Below, piece after piece: positions 26,640 through 42,000 of a stretch of DNA of 64,000 bases (within the stretch, counting starts at the first letter, position 1; every line of letters begins with the position of its first letter). Source of the DNA: Liolophura sinensis (taxonomy: Eukaryota; Mollusca; Polyplacophora; Chitonida; Chitonidae); contig NC_088295.1 in NCBI RefSeq assembly GCF_032854445.1, forward strand, positions 77,156,028-77,220,027, in the 5' to 3' direction. A program made the translations under genes and the position numbers. The notes beneath the pieces were generated by a model. That model worked only from the letters and a program-made list of their open reading frames with translations, had not been told where the DNA came from and made no database searches.

Positions 26640-28318
26640 CTTTGTGACTATGTGTAGGTATTGATCCTCTCATCTTCACAAAGATCTACAAATAATGTAG
26701 ACCTACTCTCATTCCCTATATGCACTGTTAGACATTGTGACTATGTGTGGGTATTGATCCTCTCATCTTCACAAAGATCTACAGATAATGAAGACCTACT
26801 CTCATTCCCTATATGCACTGTTAGACATTGTGACTATGTGTGGGTATTGATCCTCTCGTCTTCACAAAGATCTACAGATAATGTAGACCTACTCTCATTC
26901 CCTATACGCACTGTTAGACATTGTCACTATGTGCGGGTATTGATCCTTTCATTTTCACTAAGATCTACAGATAATGTAGACCTACTCTCATTCCCTATAT
27001 GCACTGTTATACATTGTCACTATGTGCGGGTATTAATCCTCTCGTCTTTACAAAGATCTACGGATAATGTAGACTTACTCTCATTCCATATATGCACTGT
27101 TAGACATTGTGACTATGTGTGGGTATTGATCCTCTCGTCTTTACAAAGATCTACAGATAATGTAGACCTACTCTCATTCCCTATATGCACTGTTATACAT
27201 TGTAACTAAGTGCGGGTATTGATCCCCTCATCTTCACAAAGATCTACGCATCATGTAGACCAACCCTCATTCCCTATATGCAAAGTTAGACATTGTAACT
27301 ATGTGTGGGTATTGATTCTCTTATCTTCACAAAGATCTCTGCATAATGTAGACCAACTCTCATTCCCTATATGCTATGTTAAACACTGTGACTTTGTGTA
27401 GGAACTGATCCTCTTATCTTATTCCCTACTTTGTGTAGGAACTGATCCTCTCAACTTCAACAAGATCTGCAAATAATGTAGACCTACTCTCATTCCCTAT
27501 ACGCACTGTTAGACATTGTGACTATATGTGGATATTGATCCTCTCATCTTCTTAAAGATCTGCAGATAATATAGGCCTACACTCATTCCCTATATGCACT
27601 GTTAAACATTGTGACTATATGTGGATATTGATCCTCTCATCTTCACAAAGATCTGCAGATAATAAAGGCCTACACTCATTCCCTATATGCACTGTTAGAC
27701 ATTGTAACTATGTGCCGGTATTGATCCTCTCATTTTCACTAAGATCTACAGATAATGTAGACTTCCTCTCATTCCCTATATGCACTGTTATACATTGTAA
27801 CTATGTGCGGGTATTGATCCTCTTATCTTCACAAAGATCTGCACATAATGTTTTCCTACTCTCATTCCCTATATACACTGTTAGACATTGTAACTATGTG
27901 TGGGTATTGATCCTCTCGTCTTCACAAAGATCTGCAGATAATGTAGACCTACTCTCATTCCCTATACGCACTGTTAGACATTGTAACTATGTGCCGGTAT
28001 TGATCCTCTCATCTTCACAAAGATCTGCCCATAATGTAGACCTACTCTCATTCCATATATGTACTGTTAGACATTGTGACTTTGTGTGGGTATTGACCCT
28101 CTCATCTTCACAAAGATCTGCAGATAATGTTTTCCTACTCTCATTCCCTATATGCACTGTTAGACATTGTAACTATATGCGGGTATTGATCTTCTCATCT
28201 TCACAAAGATCTGCACATAATGAAGACCCACTCTTTTTCCCTATATGTACTGTTAGACACTGTGACTATGTGTCCTCTCATCTGCAGATAACGTAGGCCC
28301 ACTCCCATTCCCTGTATG
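26640..28318. repeat. 93-bp tandem repeat, about 18 units
   Basis: The unit contains TTAGACATTGTGACTATGTG, GGTATTGATCCTCTCATCTT, CACAAAGATCTACAGATAAT and CTCTCATTCCCTATATGCAC. Because 93 is divisible by three, long frames stay open (26661-27209, 27619-28296). They are broken by stops between segments, have no ATG-led start and show no splice context, so I do not call a gene. Confidence 0.92.
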
Positions 28319-28555
28319 CAATGTTAATTACGTCAGCCCTTTTAAGTTAACTTTTGCTTGTTTTACTTTTTTTTGCTGTCTTGAAGACATAGTACATAGA
28401 TATAGCTAAAAACATAATTGTTTATATTTATTAAATATTTGACGGATATTGTTATCATTTTTGTGACATACATTGTACACCTGCCGTCTGTTTTCCCTTT
28501 TACTGCAGTTTAACTGTACCGGATCCCATATGACAGATACTTTGACAGTCATTCT

Positions 28556-28816
28556 ATTTATTGATTTATTTATTTGATTGGTGTTTTACGCCGTACTCAA
28601 GAATGCTTTACTTATGCGACGGCGGCCTGCATTATGGTGGGAGGAAACCGGGCAGTGTCAAGGGGAAATCCACGACCATCAGCAGGTTGCTGGTACGTAC
28701 GGCTGGAGAGGAAGCCAGCATGAGCTGGACTTAAACTCACAACGACAGCTTTGGTGAGAGGCTCCTGGGTCATTACTCTGCGCTAACGCCCTAGCCAAGT
28801 GAGCCATGGAGGCCCC
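28556..28816 (-). mobile_element. Full-length SINE with imperfect target-site duplication
   Basis: The + strand shows TTATTTATTTGATTGGTGTT, ACGCCGTACTCAAGAATGC and, at the end, CCAAGTGAGCCATGGAGGCC. GACAGTCATTCT before the copy matches GACAGCCACTCT after it with two changes. Confidence 0.85.
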
Positions 28817-29124
28817 CGACAGCCACTCTTGTTATTGACGTTATACACCTCCCATCCTCCAGTCGACACTTAGATGACTGTTGGGTCGAATTGTTACGAC
28901 ATATGATTCGTATTGCATGGTGTGGTAATAGGTAAATTGGTGTGAATTTCACGACAGGCCTTCGACAGTCACGAACAAGTTGCAATAACGTCACGAAACC
29001 GTTTATGACATTCTTTGAGTTTTTGAAGACCTTCCCGTTTGACAGACTTACGAATAATTAAGAGTGCGTTACCACACTGTCTATGGTAAACTGTTATTCA
29101 TTCGTAATCATTTCAAATCTATTC

Positions 29125-29335
29125 TGGCCAAACTTCTCCAGCACGGCGCAGTGACTTAGGAGCCTACCACTTATGCGCCCGCTGTGAGTTCAAATCTAGC
29201 TCATGTTGGCTTTCCATCCGGCCGTTCGTGAGAAGGTCTTCCAGCAACCTGTGGATGGCCGTGGGTTTCCCCCGCGCTCTGCCCGTTTTCCTCCCAGCAT
29301 AATAGTGGCCGCCGTCGAAGAAGTGAAGACCTTAT
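29125..29335 (+). mobile_element. SINE copy without tail
   Basis: CGGCGCAGTGACTTAGGAGCC, GTGAGTTCAAATCTAGCTCA, CCTGTGGATGGCCGTGGGTT and CATAATAGTGGCCGCCGTCG match the family. The usual AAATAAAT tail is missing. Confidence 0.8.
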
Positions 29336-30022
29336 CGAAAGTATTTATTTATGGTGGGGGGAAACCGTTTAGAGCCCGGGAGGAAAATGAAAGTAGGCCT
29401 ATCATATATACAGGTCTTTGTGAAGTTGAGAACACATTATCGCCATGTCTGTTAAACAGTCATAACTGCTATAACTAACAGTATATTTTAACTCTAAAGT
29501 TTGCTCGTAGCTTGAGAAAAAGTGCATTTTCCTGTAGGCAGCCACCACAACGCCTGCAGCAGACAGCTCAGCCAAACATAAGCGTTACTTACCCCATGTA
29601 TCTCTGTATACTTTCACTATTAAAGTAACCTTGTAAATAATAGCATAGTCCCCGTTGTCATCTACAGTTTATGTGTATCATTGTAGTTACCTACCTAAAC
29701 ACTCATTGCGCTTATGTACTGTAGTTTCTAATCTGTTATTACGAAATCCTGTGAAATAAAAATTAAAACAAATTTTTACAGCACCTAAGTTAATACCCAA
29801 TGTACACTTGTTATTCCAGTGTCAGTAAATCTCCCAGAAATGTTCAGAATATACTAAAGTCACTAAATTGTTATTGTTGTCTTAAAATATTTCTACTTAA
29901 ATTATGATGAGTTGTACCAACCGGCGTTTATTCACAAACAACAACCATAGCCAAACAAAAACATGTAATTTGAATAAGTCTACTGGCTAATCACTTATTT
30001 TACACGTGTTTTTATTTTTCAG
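29336..30022. other. Stretch upstream of the giant mucin exon
   Basis: AT-rich sequence ending in a good acceptor (TTTATTTTTCAG). The frame of the giant exon is closed by TGA at 29971-29973, and no ATG lies between that stop and the exon. I see no convincing signal-peptide exon or promoter here. The 5' exon may be further upstream or in sequence I cannot recognise. Confidence 0.6.
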
Positions 30023-33000
30023 GATTTATATCTCAGGTTGTATTCATATCAAAACTGTTAATAATACTCAGTGTAATAACAACAACTGTGGCTGACACAA
30101 CCACAAAATTAACTACACATACCACAACAACTGTGACTGAATTATCGACAAAATCAGATACAGATACCACAACAACTGTCCCTGACACATCCACAAAATC
30201 AGCTAGAGGTACCTCAACAACTGTGCCTGACACATCCACACCATCGGCTACAGATACTACAACAACTGAGCCTGACACATCCACCAAATCAGCTACAGAT
30301 ACCACAACAAGTGTGCCTGACACATCCACCAAATCAGCCACAGATACCACAACAGCTGTGCCTGATACATCCACAAAATTAGCTACAGACACGACAATAA
30401 CTGTGCCTGACACATCCACACCATCGGCTACAGATTCCACAACAACTGTGCCTGACACATCTACAAAATCAGCTACCGATACCACAACAACTGTGCCTGA
30501 CACATCCTCTAAACTAGCTACAGACACGACAACAACTGTGCCTGACACATCTACAAAATCACCTACAGATACCACAACAACTGTGCCTGCCACATCCACA
30601 AAATCAGCTACAGACACCACATCAGCTGTGCCTGACACATCCACAAAAATAGCTACAGATACCACAACAACTCTGACTGATTTATCGACAATATCAGCTA
30701 CAGATACCACAACAACTGTGCCTGACACATCCTCAATATCAGCTACAGTCACCACAACAACTGTGCCTGACACATCCACAAAAGTGGCCACAGGTACCAC
30801 AACAACTGTATCTAAAACATCCACAATATCAGCTACACATACCACAACAACTGTGCCTGACACATCCTCAATATCAGCTACGGATACCACAACAACTGTG
30901 CCTGACAAATCCACAAAACTTTCTACAGACACAACAACTACTGTGCCCGACACATCCACAAAAATAGCTACAGATACCACAACAACTGTGCCTGACACAT
31001 CCACAAAATCAGCTACAGGTACCTCAAAAACTGTGGCTGAAACATCCACATTATCAGCTACAGATACTACAACAACTGAGCCTGACACATCCACCAAATC
31101 AGCTACAGATACCACAAAAAGTGTGGCTGACACATCCAACAAATCAGCCACAGATACCACAACAGCTGTGCCTGACACATCCACAAAATCAGCTACAGAC
31201 ACGACAATAACTGTGCCTGACACATCCACAGCATCGGCTACAGATTCCACAACAACTGTGCCTGCCACATCTAGAAAATCATCTACAGACACCACAACAA
31301 CTGTGCCTGACACATCCTCAAAACTAGCTACAGACACGACAACAACTGTGCCTGACACATCAACAATATCAGCTACAGATACCACAACAACTGTGCCCGA
31401 ATCATCCACAAAATCAGCTACAGACACCACATCAACTGTGGCTAACACCACATCAACTGTGGCTGACACATCCACAAAATCAGCTACAGATACCACAACA
31501 ACTGTGCCTGACACATCCACAATATCAGCTACAGATACCACAACAACTGTGCTTGACACATCCACAAAACTGGCTACAGACACCACAACAAGTGTGGCTG
31601 ATATATCCACAAAATTAAATACAGTCACCACAACAACTTTGCCTAAAACATCCACAATATCAGCTACAGATACCACAACAACTGTGCCTGACACATCCTC
31701 AATATCAGCTACAGTCACCACAACAACTGTGCCTGACACATCCACAAAAGTGGCCACAGGTACCACAACAACTGTATCTAAAACATCCACAATATCAGCT
31801 ACACATACCACAACAACTGTGCCTGACACATCCTCAATATCAGCTACGGATACCACAACAACTGTGCCTGACAAATCCACAAAACTTTCTACATACACAA
31901 CAACTACTGTGCCCGACACATCCACAAAAATAGCTACAGATACCACAACAACTGTGCCTGACACATCCACAAAATCAGCTACAGGTACCTCAAAAACTGT
32001 GGCTAAAACATCCACATTATCAGCTACAGATACTACAACAACTGAGCCTGACACATCCACCAAATCAGCTACAGATACAACAAAAAGTGTGGCTGACACA
32101 TCCAACAAATCAGCCACAGATACCACAACAGCTGTGCCTGACACATCCACAAAATCAGCTACAGACACGACAATAACTGTGCCTGACACATCCACACCAT
32201 CGGCTACAGATTCCACAACAACTGTGCCTACCACATCTAGAAAATCATCTACAGACACCACAACAACTGTGTCTGACACATCCTCAAAACTAGCTACAGA
32301 CACGACAACAACTGTGCCTGACACATCAACAATATCAGCTACAGATACCACAACAAATGTGCCCGAATCATCCACAAAATCAGCTACAGACACCACTTCA
32401 ACTGTGGCTGACACAACATCAACTGTGGCTGACACATCCACAAAATCAGCTACAGATACCACAACAACTGTGCCTGACACATCCACAATATCAACTACAG
32501 ATACCACAACAACTGTGCTTGACACATCCACAAAACTGGCTACAGACACCACAACAAGTGTGGCTGATATATCCACAAAATTAAATACAGTCACCACAAC
32601 AACTTTGCCTGAAACATCCACAATATCAGCTACAGATACCACAACAACTGTGCCTGACACATCCATAATATCAGCTACAGTTACCACAACAACTGTGCCT
32701 GACACATCCACAAAAATAGCTACAGATACAACAACAACTGTGCCTGACAAATCCTCAATATCAGCTACGGATACCACAACAACTGTGCCTGACACATCCA
32801 CCAAACTGGCCACAGGTACCACAAAAACTGTCTCTAAAACATCCACAATATCAGCTACACATACCAAAACAACTGTGCCTGACACATCCTCAATATCAGC
32901 TACAGATACCACAACAACTCTTACTGACTTATCGACAATATCAGCTACAGATACCACAACAACTGTGCCTGACACATCCACAACATCAGCTACAGGTACC

Positions 33001-36000
33001 TCAACAACTGTGGCTGACACATCCACATTATCAGCTACAGATACTACAACAACTGTGCCTGAAACATCCACAAAATCACCTACAGATACCACAACAACTG
33101 TGCCTGACACATCAACAAAAGTGGCCACAGGTACCACAACAACTGTCTCTAAAACATTTACAATATCAGCTACACATACCACAACAACTATGCCTAACAC
33201 ATCCTCAATATCAGCTACGGATACCACAACAACTGTGGCTGACACATCCACAAAATCAGCTATAGATACCACAACAACTGTGCCTGACACATCCTCAATA
33301 TCAGCTACAGATACCACAACAACTCAGACTGACTTATCGACAATATCAGCCACAGATACCACAACAACTGTGTCTGACACATCCACGAAATCAGCTACAG
33401 GTACCTCAACAACTGTGGCTGACACATCCACATTATCAGCTACACATACTACAACAACTGAGCCTGACACATCCAAAAAATCAGCCACAGATACCACAAC
33501 AGCTATGCCTGACACATCCACAAAATCAGCTACAGACACGACAATAACTGTGCCTGACACATCCACACCATCGGCTACAGATTCCACAACAACTGTGCCT
33601 GACACATCTACAAAATCAGCTACAGATACCACAACAACTGTGCCTGACACATCCTCAAAACTAGCTACAGACACGACAACAACTGTGCCTGACACATCAA
33701 CAATATCAGCTACAGATACAACAACAACTGTGCCTGACACATCCACAAAATCAGCTACAGACACCACATCAACTGTGGCTGACACATTCACAAAATCAGC
33801 TACAGATACCACAACAACTGTGCCTGACACATCCACAATAACAGCTACAGATACCACAACATCTGTGGCTGACACATCCACAATATCAGCTACAGACACC
33901 ACAACAGCTGTGGCTGACACATCCACAATATCAGCTACACATACTACAACAACTGTGCCTGATACATCCATAAAACTGGCTACAGACACCACAACAAGTG
34001 TACCTGATATATCCACAAAATTAAATACAGTCACCACAACAACTGTGCCTTACACATCCACAATATCAACTACAGATCCCACAACAACTGTGCCTGACAC
34101 ATCCTCAATATCAGCTACACATACCACAACAACTGTGCCTGAAACATCCACAAAACTGTCTACAGATACCACAATAACTGTGCCTGACACATCCACAATA
34201 TCAGCTACACATACCACAACAACTGTGCCTGAAACATCCTCAGTATCAGCTATAGATACCACAACAACTGTGCCTGACACATCCACAAAAATAGCTACAG
34301 ATACCACAAAAACTGTGGCTGACACATCCACAATACCAGCTACAAATACCACAACAACTGTGCCTGACACATCCACAAAAATAGCTACAGATACCACAAC
34401 AACTTTGCCTGACACATACTCAATATTAGCTACGGATACTACAACAACTGTGCCTAACACATCTACAAAATCACCTACAGATACCACAACAACTGTGCCT
34501 GACACATCCACAAAATCAGCTACAGACACGACAGTAACTGTGCCTGACACATCCACACCATCGGCTACAGATTCCACAACAACTGTGCCTGACACATCTA
34601 CAAAATCAGCTACAGATACCACAACAACTGTGCCTGACACATCCTCAAAACTAGCTACAGACACGACAACAACTGAGCCTGACACATCAACAATATCAGC
34701 TACAAATACAACAAAAACTGTGCCTGACACATCCTCAATATCAACTATACAAACTACAACAATTGTGCCTGATACATCCACAAAACTGGCTACAGACACC
34801 ACAACAACTGTGGCTGATATATCCACAAAATCAGCTACAGTCACCACAACAACTGTGCCTGACACATCCACAATATCAGCTACAGATACCACAACAACTG
34901 TGCTGGACACATCCACAATATCAGCTACGGATACCATAACAACTGTGCCTGAGACATCCACAAAAGCAGCTATAGATACCACAACAACTGTTTCTGACAC
35001 ATCCACTAAATCAGCTACAAACACCACAACAACTGTGCCTGACACATCCACAAAACTAGCTATAGATACCACAACAACTGTGCCAGACACATCCACAATA
35101 TCGGCTACATATACCACAACAGCTGTGCCTGACACATCTACAAAATCAGCTACAGACACCACATCAACTGTGCCTGAAACATCCAAAAAATCAGCTACAG
35201 ACACTACATCAACTGTGCTTGACACATCCACAAAAGCGGCCACAGGTACCACAACAACTGTCTCTAAAACATCCACAATATCAGCTACACATACCACAAC
35301 AACTGTGCCTGACACATCCTCAATATCAGCTACGGATACCACAACAACTGTGGCTGACACATCCACAAAATCAGCTATAGATACCACAACAACTGTGCCT
35401 GACACATCCAGAAAATCAGCTACAGACACCACAACAACTGTGCCTGACACATCCACAAAACTAGCTACAGGGACCACAACAGCTGTGCCTGACACATCCA
35501 CAAAATCAGCTACAGATACCACAACAACTGAGCCTGACACATCCACAAAACTGTCTACAGTCACCACAACATCTGTGCCCGAAAAATCCACAAAATCAGC
35601 TACAGATACCACAACAACTGTGCCTGACACATCCACAAAATCAGCCACAGACACCACAACAACTGTTCCTGATACATCCACAAAGTTAGCTACAGATACC
35701 ACAACAACTGTGCCTGACACATCCTCAATATCAACTTCACATACCACAACAACTTTGCCTGATACATCCACAAAACTGGCTACAGACACCACAACAATTG
35801 TGGCTGATATATCCACAAAATCAGCTACAGTAACGACAACAACTGTGCCTGACACATCCACAATATCAGCTACAGGTACCACAACAACTGTGCCTGACAC
35901 ATCCACAAAACCAGCTACAGATACCACAACAACTGTGCCTGACACATCCACAATAATAGCTACAGATACCACAACAACTGTGCCTGACACATCCTCAATA

Positions 36001-39000
36001 TCAGCTACAGATACCACAACAACTGTGCCTGACACATCCACAATGTCAGTTACAGACACCACAACAACTGTGCCTGACACATCCACAAAAATAGCTACAG
36101 ATACCACAACAACTGTGCCTGACACACCCTCAATATTAGCTACAGTCACCACAACAACTGTGCCTGACACATCCACAAAAGTGGCCACAGGTACCACAAC
36201 AACTGTCTCTAAAACATCCACAACATCAGCTACACATACCGCAACAACTGTGCCTGATACATTCTCAATATCAGCTACAGATACCACAACAACTGTGCCT
36301 GACACATCCACAAAATCAGCTATAGATACCACAACAACTGTGATAGACACATCCACAAAACTAGCTACAGGGACCACAACAGCTGTGGCTGACACATCCA
36401 CAATATCAGCTACAGATACCACAACAACTGTGCCTGACACATCCACAATATCAGCTACGGATACCACAACAGCTGTGGCTAAGACATCCACAAAACCAGC
36501 TACAGATACCACAACAACTGTTCCTGATACATCCACAAAATCAGCTACAAACACCACAACAACTGTGCCTGACACATCCACAAAACTAGCTATAGATACC
36601 ACAACAACTGTGCCAGACACATCCACAATATCGGCTACATATACCACAAAAGCTGTGCCTGACACATCTACAAAATCAGCTACAGACACCACAATAGCTC
36701 CTCCTGACACATCTGCAATGTCAGCTACAGATACCACAACAACTGTGGCTGACACATCCACAATGTCAGTTACAGACACCACAACAACTGTGCCTGACAC
36801 ATCCACAAAAATAGCTACAGATACCACAACAACTGTCCCTGACACATCCACAAAATCAGGTACAGGTACCACAACATCTGTGGCTGACACATCCACAATA
36901 TCAGCTACACATACCACAACAACTGTGCCTGACACATCCACAAAACTGTCTAGAGACACCACAACATCTGTGCCCGACAAATCCACAAAATCAGCTACAG
37001 ATACCACAACAACTGTACCTGACACATCCACAAAATCAGCCACAGACACCACAACAACTTTTCCTGACACATCCACAAAATCAGCTACAGACACCACAAC
37101 AGGTCCTCCTGACACATCTGCAATGTCAGCTACAGATACCACAACAATTGTGCCTGACACATCCTCAATATCAGCTACAGTAACCACAACAACTGTGCCT
37201 GACACATCCACAAAAGTGGCCACAGGTACCACAACAACTGTCTCTAAAACATCCTCAATATCAGCTACACATACCACAACAACTGTGGCTGACACATCCA
37301 CAAAATCAGCTATAGACACCACAACAACTGTGCCTGACACATCCAAAAAATCAGCTACAGATACCACAACAACTGTGCCTGACACATTCACAATATCAGC
37401 TACAGATACCACAACAACTGTGCTTGACACATCCACAATATCGGCTACAGATACCACAACAACTGTGCCTGACACATCAACAATATCAGCTACAGATACC
37501 ACAACAACTGTGCCTGACACATCCACAATATCAGCTACGGATACCATAACAACTGTGGCTAAGACATCCACAAAAGCAGCTATAGATACCACAACAACTG
37601 TTCCTGACTCATCCACAAATCTAGCTATAGATACCACAACAACTGTGCCAGACACATCCACAATATCGGCTACATATACCACAACAGCTGTGCCTGACAC
37701 ATCTACAAAATCAGCTACAGACACCACAACAGCTCCTCCTGACACATCTGCAATGTCAGCTACAAATACCACAACAACTGTGCCTGACACATCCACAAAA
37801 TCAGCTACAGATACCACAACAACTGTGCCTGACACATCCACCAAATCAGCTTCAGATACCACAACAACTGTCCCTGACACATCCACAAAATCAGGTACAG
37901 GTACCACAACATCTGTGGCTGACACATCCACAATATCAGCTACAGATACCACAACAGTTGTGCCTGACACATCCACAAAATCAGCTATAGATACCACAAC
38001 AACTGTGCCTGACACATCCACAAAATCAGCTACAGATACCACAACAACTGTGCCATACACATCCACAAAACTAGCTACAGGGACCACAACAGCTGTGGCT
38101 GACACATCCACAATATCAGCTACAGATACCACAACAACTGTGCTGGACACATCCACAATATCAGCTACAGATACCACAACAACTGTGGCTGAGACATCCA
38201 CAAAATCAGCTACAGATACAACAACAACTGTTCCTAACACATCCACAAAATCAGCTACAGACACCACAACAACTGTGCCTGACACATCCACAAAACTAGC
38301 TATAGATACCACAACAACTGTGCCTGACACATCCACAATATCAGCTACGGATACCACAACAACTGTGGCTGAGACATCCACAAAACCAGCTACAGATACC
38401 ACAACAACTATTCCTGACACATCCACAAAATCAGCTACAGAAAACACAACAACTGTGCCTGACACATCCACAAAACTGTCTACAGACACCACAACATCTG
38501 TGCCCGACAAATCCACAAAATCAGCTACAGATACCACAACAACTCCGCCTGACACATCCACAAAATCAACTATACTTACCACAACACCTATGCCTGACAC
38601 ATCCACCAAGTTAGCAACAGGTTCCGCAACAACTGTGCCTGACACATCTACAAAACCATCTACAGATTCCACAACACCTGTAACTGAGACATCAACAAAA
38701 TTAGCTACAGATACCACAACACCTGTGGCTGAGATATCCACAAAATCAGCTGCAGATACCACACCAAGTGTGCCTGACACATCCACCAAGTTAGCTACAG
38801 GTTCCGCAACAACTGTGCCTGACACATCCCCAAAATCAGCTACAGATACCACAACCGCTGTGCCTGACACATCCACAAAATCATTCCCAGACACCACAAC
38901 AACTGTGCCTGACACATCCACAAAAATAGCTACAGATACCACAATTACTGTGCCTGACACATCCTCAAAATCAGCTACGGAAACCACAACAACTGTGCCT

Positions 39001-42000
39001 GACACATCTACAATGTCAGCTACAGACACCACACCAACTGTGCCTGACACATCCACAAAATCAGCTACAGATACCACAACAACTGTGCCTGACACATCCT
39101 CAATATCAGGTACAGTCACCACAACAACTGTGCCTGACACATCCACAAAAGTAGCCACAGGTACCACAACAACTGTCTTGAAAACATCCACAATATCAGC
39201 TACACGTACCACAACAACTGTGCCTGATACATCCACAAAACTGGCTACAGACACCACAACAACTGTGGCTGATATATCCACAAAATCAGCTACAGACACC
39301 ACAACAGCTCCTCCTGACACATCTGCAATGTCAGCTACAAATACCACAACAACTGTGCCTGACACATCCACAAAGTCAGCTACAGATACCACAACAACTG
39401 TGCCTGACACATCCACAATATCAGCTACACATACCACAACAACTGTGCCTAAAACATCCACAATATCAGCTACACATACCACAACAACTGTTCCTGAAAC
39501 ATCCACAAAATCAGCTACAGACACCACAACAGCTTCCTCTGACACATCTGCAATGTCAGCTACAGATACCACAACAACTGTGCCTGAAACATCCACAAAA
39601 ACAGGTACAGGTACCAGAACATCTGTGCCCGACACATCCACAATATCAGCTACACATACCACAACAACTGTGCCTGACACATCCACAATACTGTCTACAG
39701 ACACCACAACATCTGTGCCCGACAAATCCACAAAATCAGCTACAGATACCACACCAACTGTGCCTGACACATCCACCAAGTTAGCTATAGGTTCTGCAAC
39801 AACTGTGCCTGACACATCCGCAAAATTAGCTACAGATACCACAACAGCTGTGCCTGACATATCCACAAAATCATTCACAGATACCACAACAACTGTGCCT
39901 GACACATCCACAAAAATAGCTACAGATACCACAACAACTGTGCTTGACACATCCTCAATATCAGCTACAGTCACCACAACAACTGTGCCTGACACATCTG
40001 CAAAAATGGCCACAGGTACCACAACAACTGTCTCTAAAACATCAGCATTATCAGCTACACATACCACAACAACTGTGCCTGACACATCCTCAATATCAGC
40101 TACGGATACCACAACAACTGTGGCTGACACATCCACAAAATCAGCTATAGATACCACAACAACTGTGCCTGACACATCCAGGAAATCAGTTACAGATACC
40201 ACAACAACTGTGCCTGACACATCCACAAAACTAGCTACAGGGACCACAACAGCTGTGGCTGACACATCCACAATATCAGCTACAGATACCAAAACAACTG
40301 TGCTTGACACATCCACAATATCGGCTACAGATTCCACAACAACTGTGCCTGACACATCTACAAAATCAGCTACAGATACCACAACAACTGTGCCTGACAC
40401 ATCAACAAAATCAGCTACAGATACCACAACAACTGTGCCTGACACATCCTCAATATCAGCTACACATATTACAACAACTGTGCCTGATACATCCACAAAA
40501 CTGTCTACAGACACCACAACAACTGTGGCTAATATATTCACAAAATCATCTACGGTAACCACAACAACTGTGCCTGACACATCCACAATATCAACTACAG
40601 ATACCACAACAACTGTGCTGGACACATCCACAATACCAGCTACGGATACCATAACAACTGTGGCTGAGACATCCACAAAACCAGCTATAGATACCACAAC
40701 AACTATTCCTGACACATCCACAAAACCAGCTTCAGACACCACAACAACTGTGCCTGACACATCCACAAAACTAGCTATAGATACCACAACAACTGTGCCT
40801 GACACATCCACAATATCGGCTACATTTACCACAACAGCTGTGCCTGACACATCTACAAAATCAGCTACAGACACCACAACAGCTCCTCCTGACACATCTG
40901 CAATATCAGCTACAGATACCACAACAACTGTGCCTGACACATCCACAAAATCAGCTACAGATACCACAACAACTGTGCCGGACACATCCACAAAAATAGC
41001 TACGGATACCACAACAACTGTGCCTGACACATCCAGAAAATCAGCTACAGATACCACAACAACTGTGCCTGACACATCCACAAAACAAGCTACAGATACC
41101 ACAACAACTGTGCCTGACACATCCTCAATATCAGCAATAGATACCTCAACCACTGTGCCTGACACATCCGCAAAAGCAGCTACAGATACCACAACAACTG
41201 TTCCTGACATATCCACAAAATCAGCTACAGATACCACAACAACTGTGCCTGACACATCCACAATATCGGTTACATATACCACAACAACTGTGCCTGACAC
41301 ATCCACAAAACTAGCTATAGATACCACAACAACTGTGCCTGAGACAACCACAAAATCAGGTACAGACACCACAACAGCTCCTCCTGACACATCTGCAATG
41401 TCAGCTACACATACCACAACAACTGTGCCTGACACATCCACAAAATCAGCTACAGATACCACAACAACTGTGCCTGACACATCCACCAAATCAGCTACAG
41501 ATACCACAACAACTGTCCCTGACACATCCACAAAATCAGGTACAGGTACCACAACATCTGTGGCTGACACATCCACAATATCAGCTACAGATACCACAAC
41601 AACTGTGGCTGAGACATCCACAAAACCAGTTACAGATACCACAACAACTATTCCTGACACAACCACAAAGTTAGCTACAGATACCACAACAACTCCGCCT
41701 AACACATCTACAAAATCAACCATACTTACCACAACACCTATGCCTGACACATCCACCAAGTTAGCAACAGGTTCCGCAACAACTGTGCCTGACACATCTA
41801 CAAGATCATCTACAGATTCCACAACACCTGTGACTGAGACATCCACAAAGTTAGCTACAGATACCACAACACCTGTGGCTGAGATATCCTCAAAATCAGC
41901 TACAGATGCCACACCAACTGTGCCTGACACATCCACCAAGTTAGCTACAGGTTCCGCAACAACTGTGCCTGACACATCCCCAAAATCAGCTACAGATACC

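Noticed and set aside
26661-28296. Protein-coding gene in the 93-bp repeat
   Set aside because: The frame is open only because 93 is divisible by three. Stops separate segments, there is no convincing ATG start, and no neighbouring exon or domain is seen.
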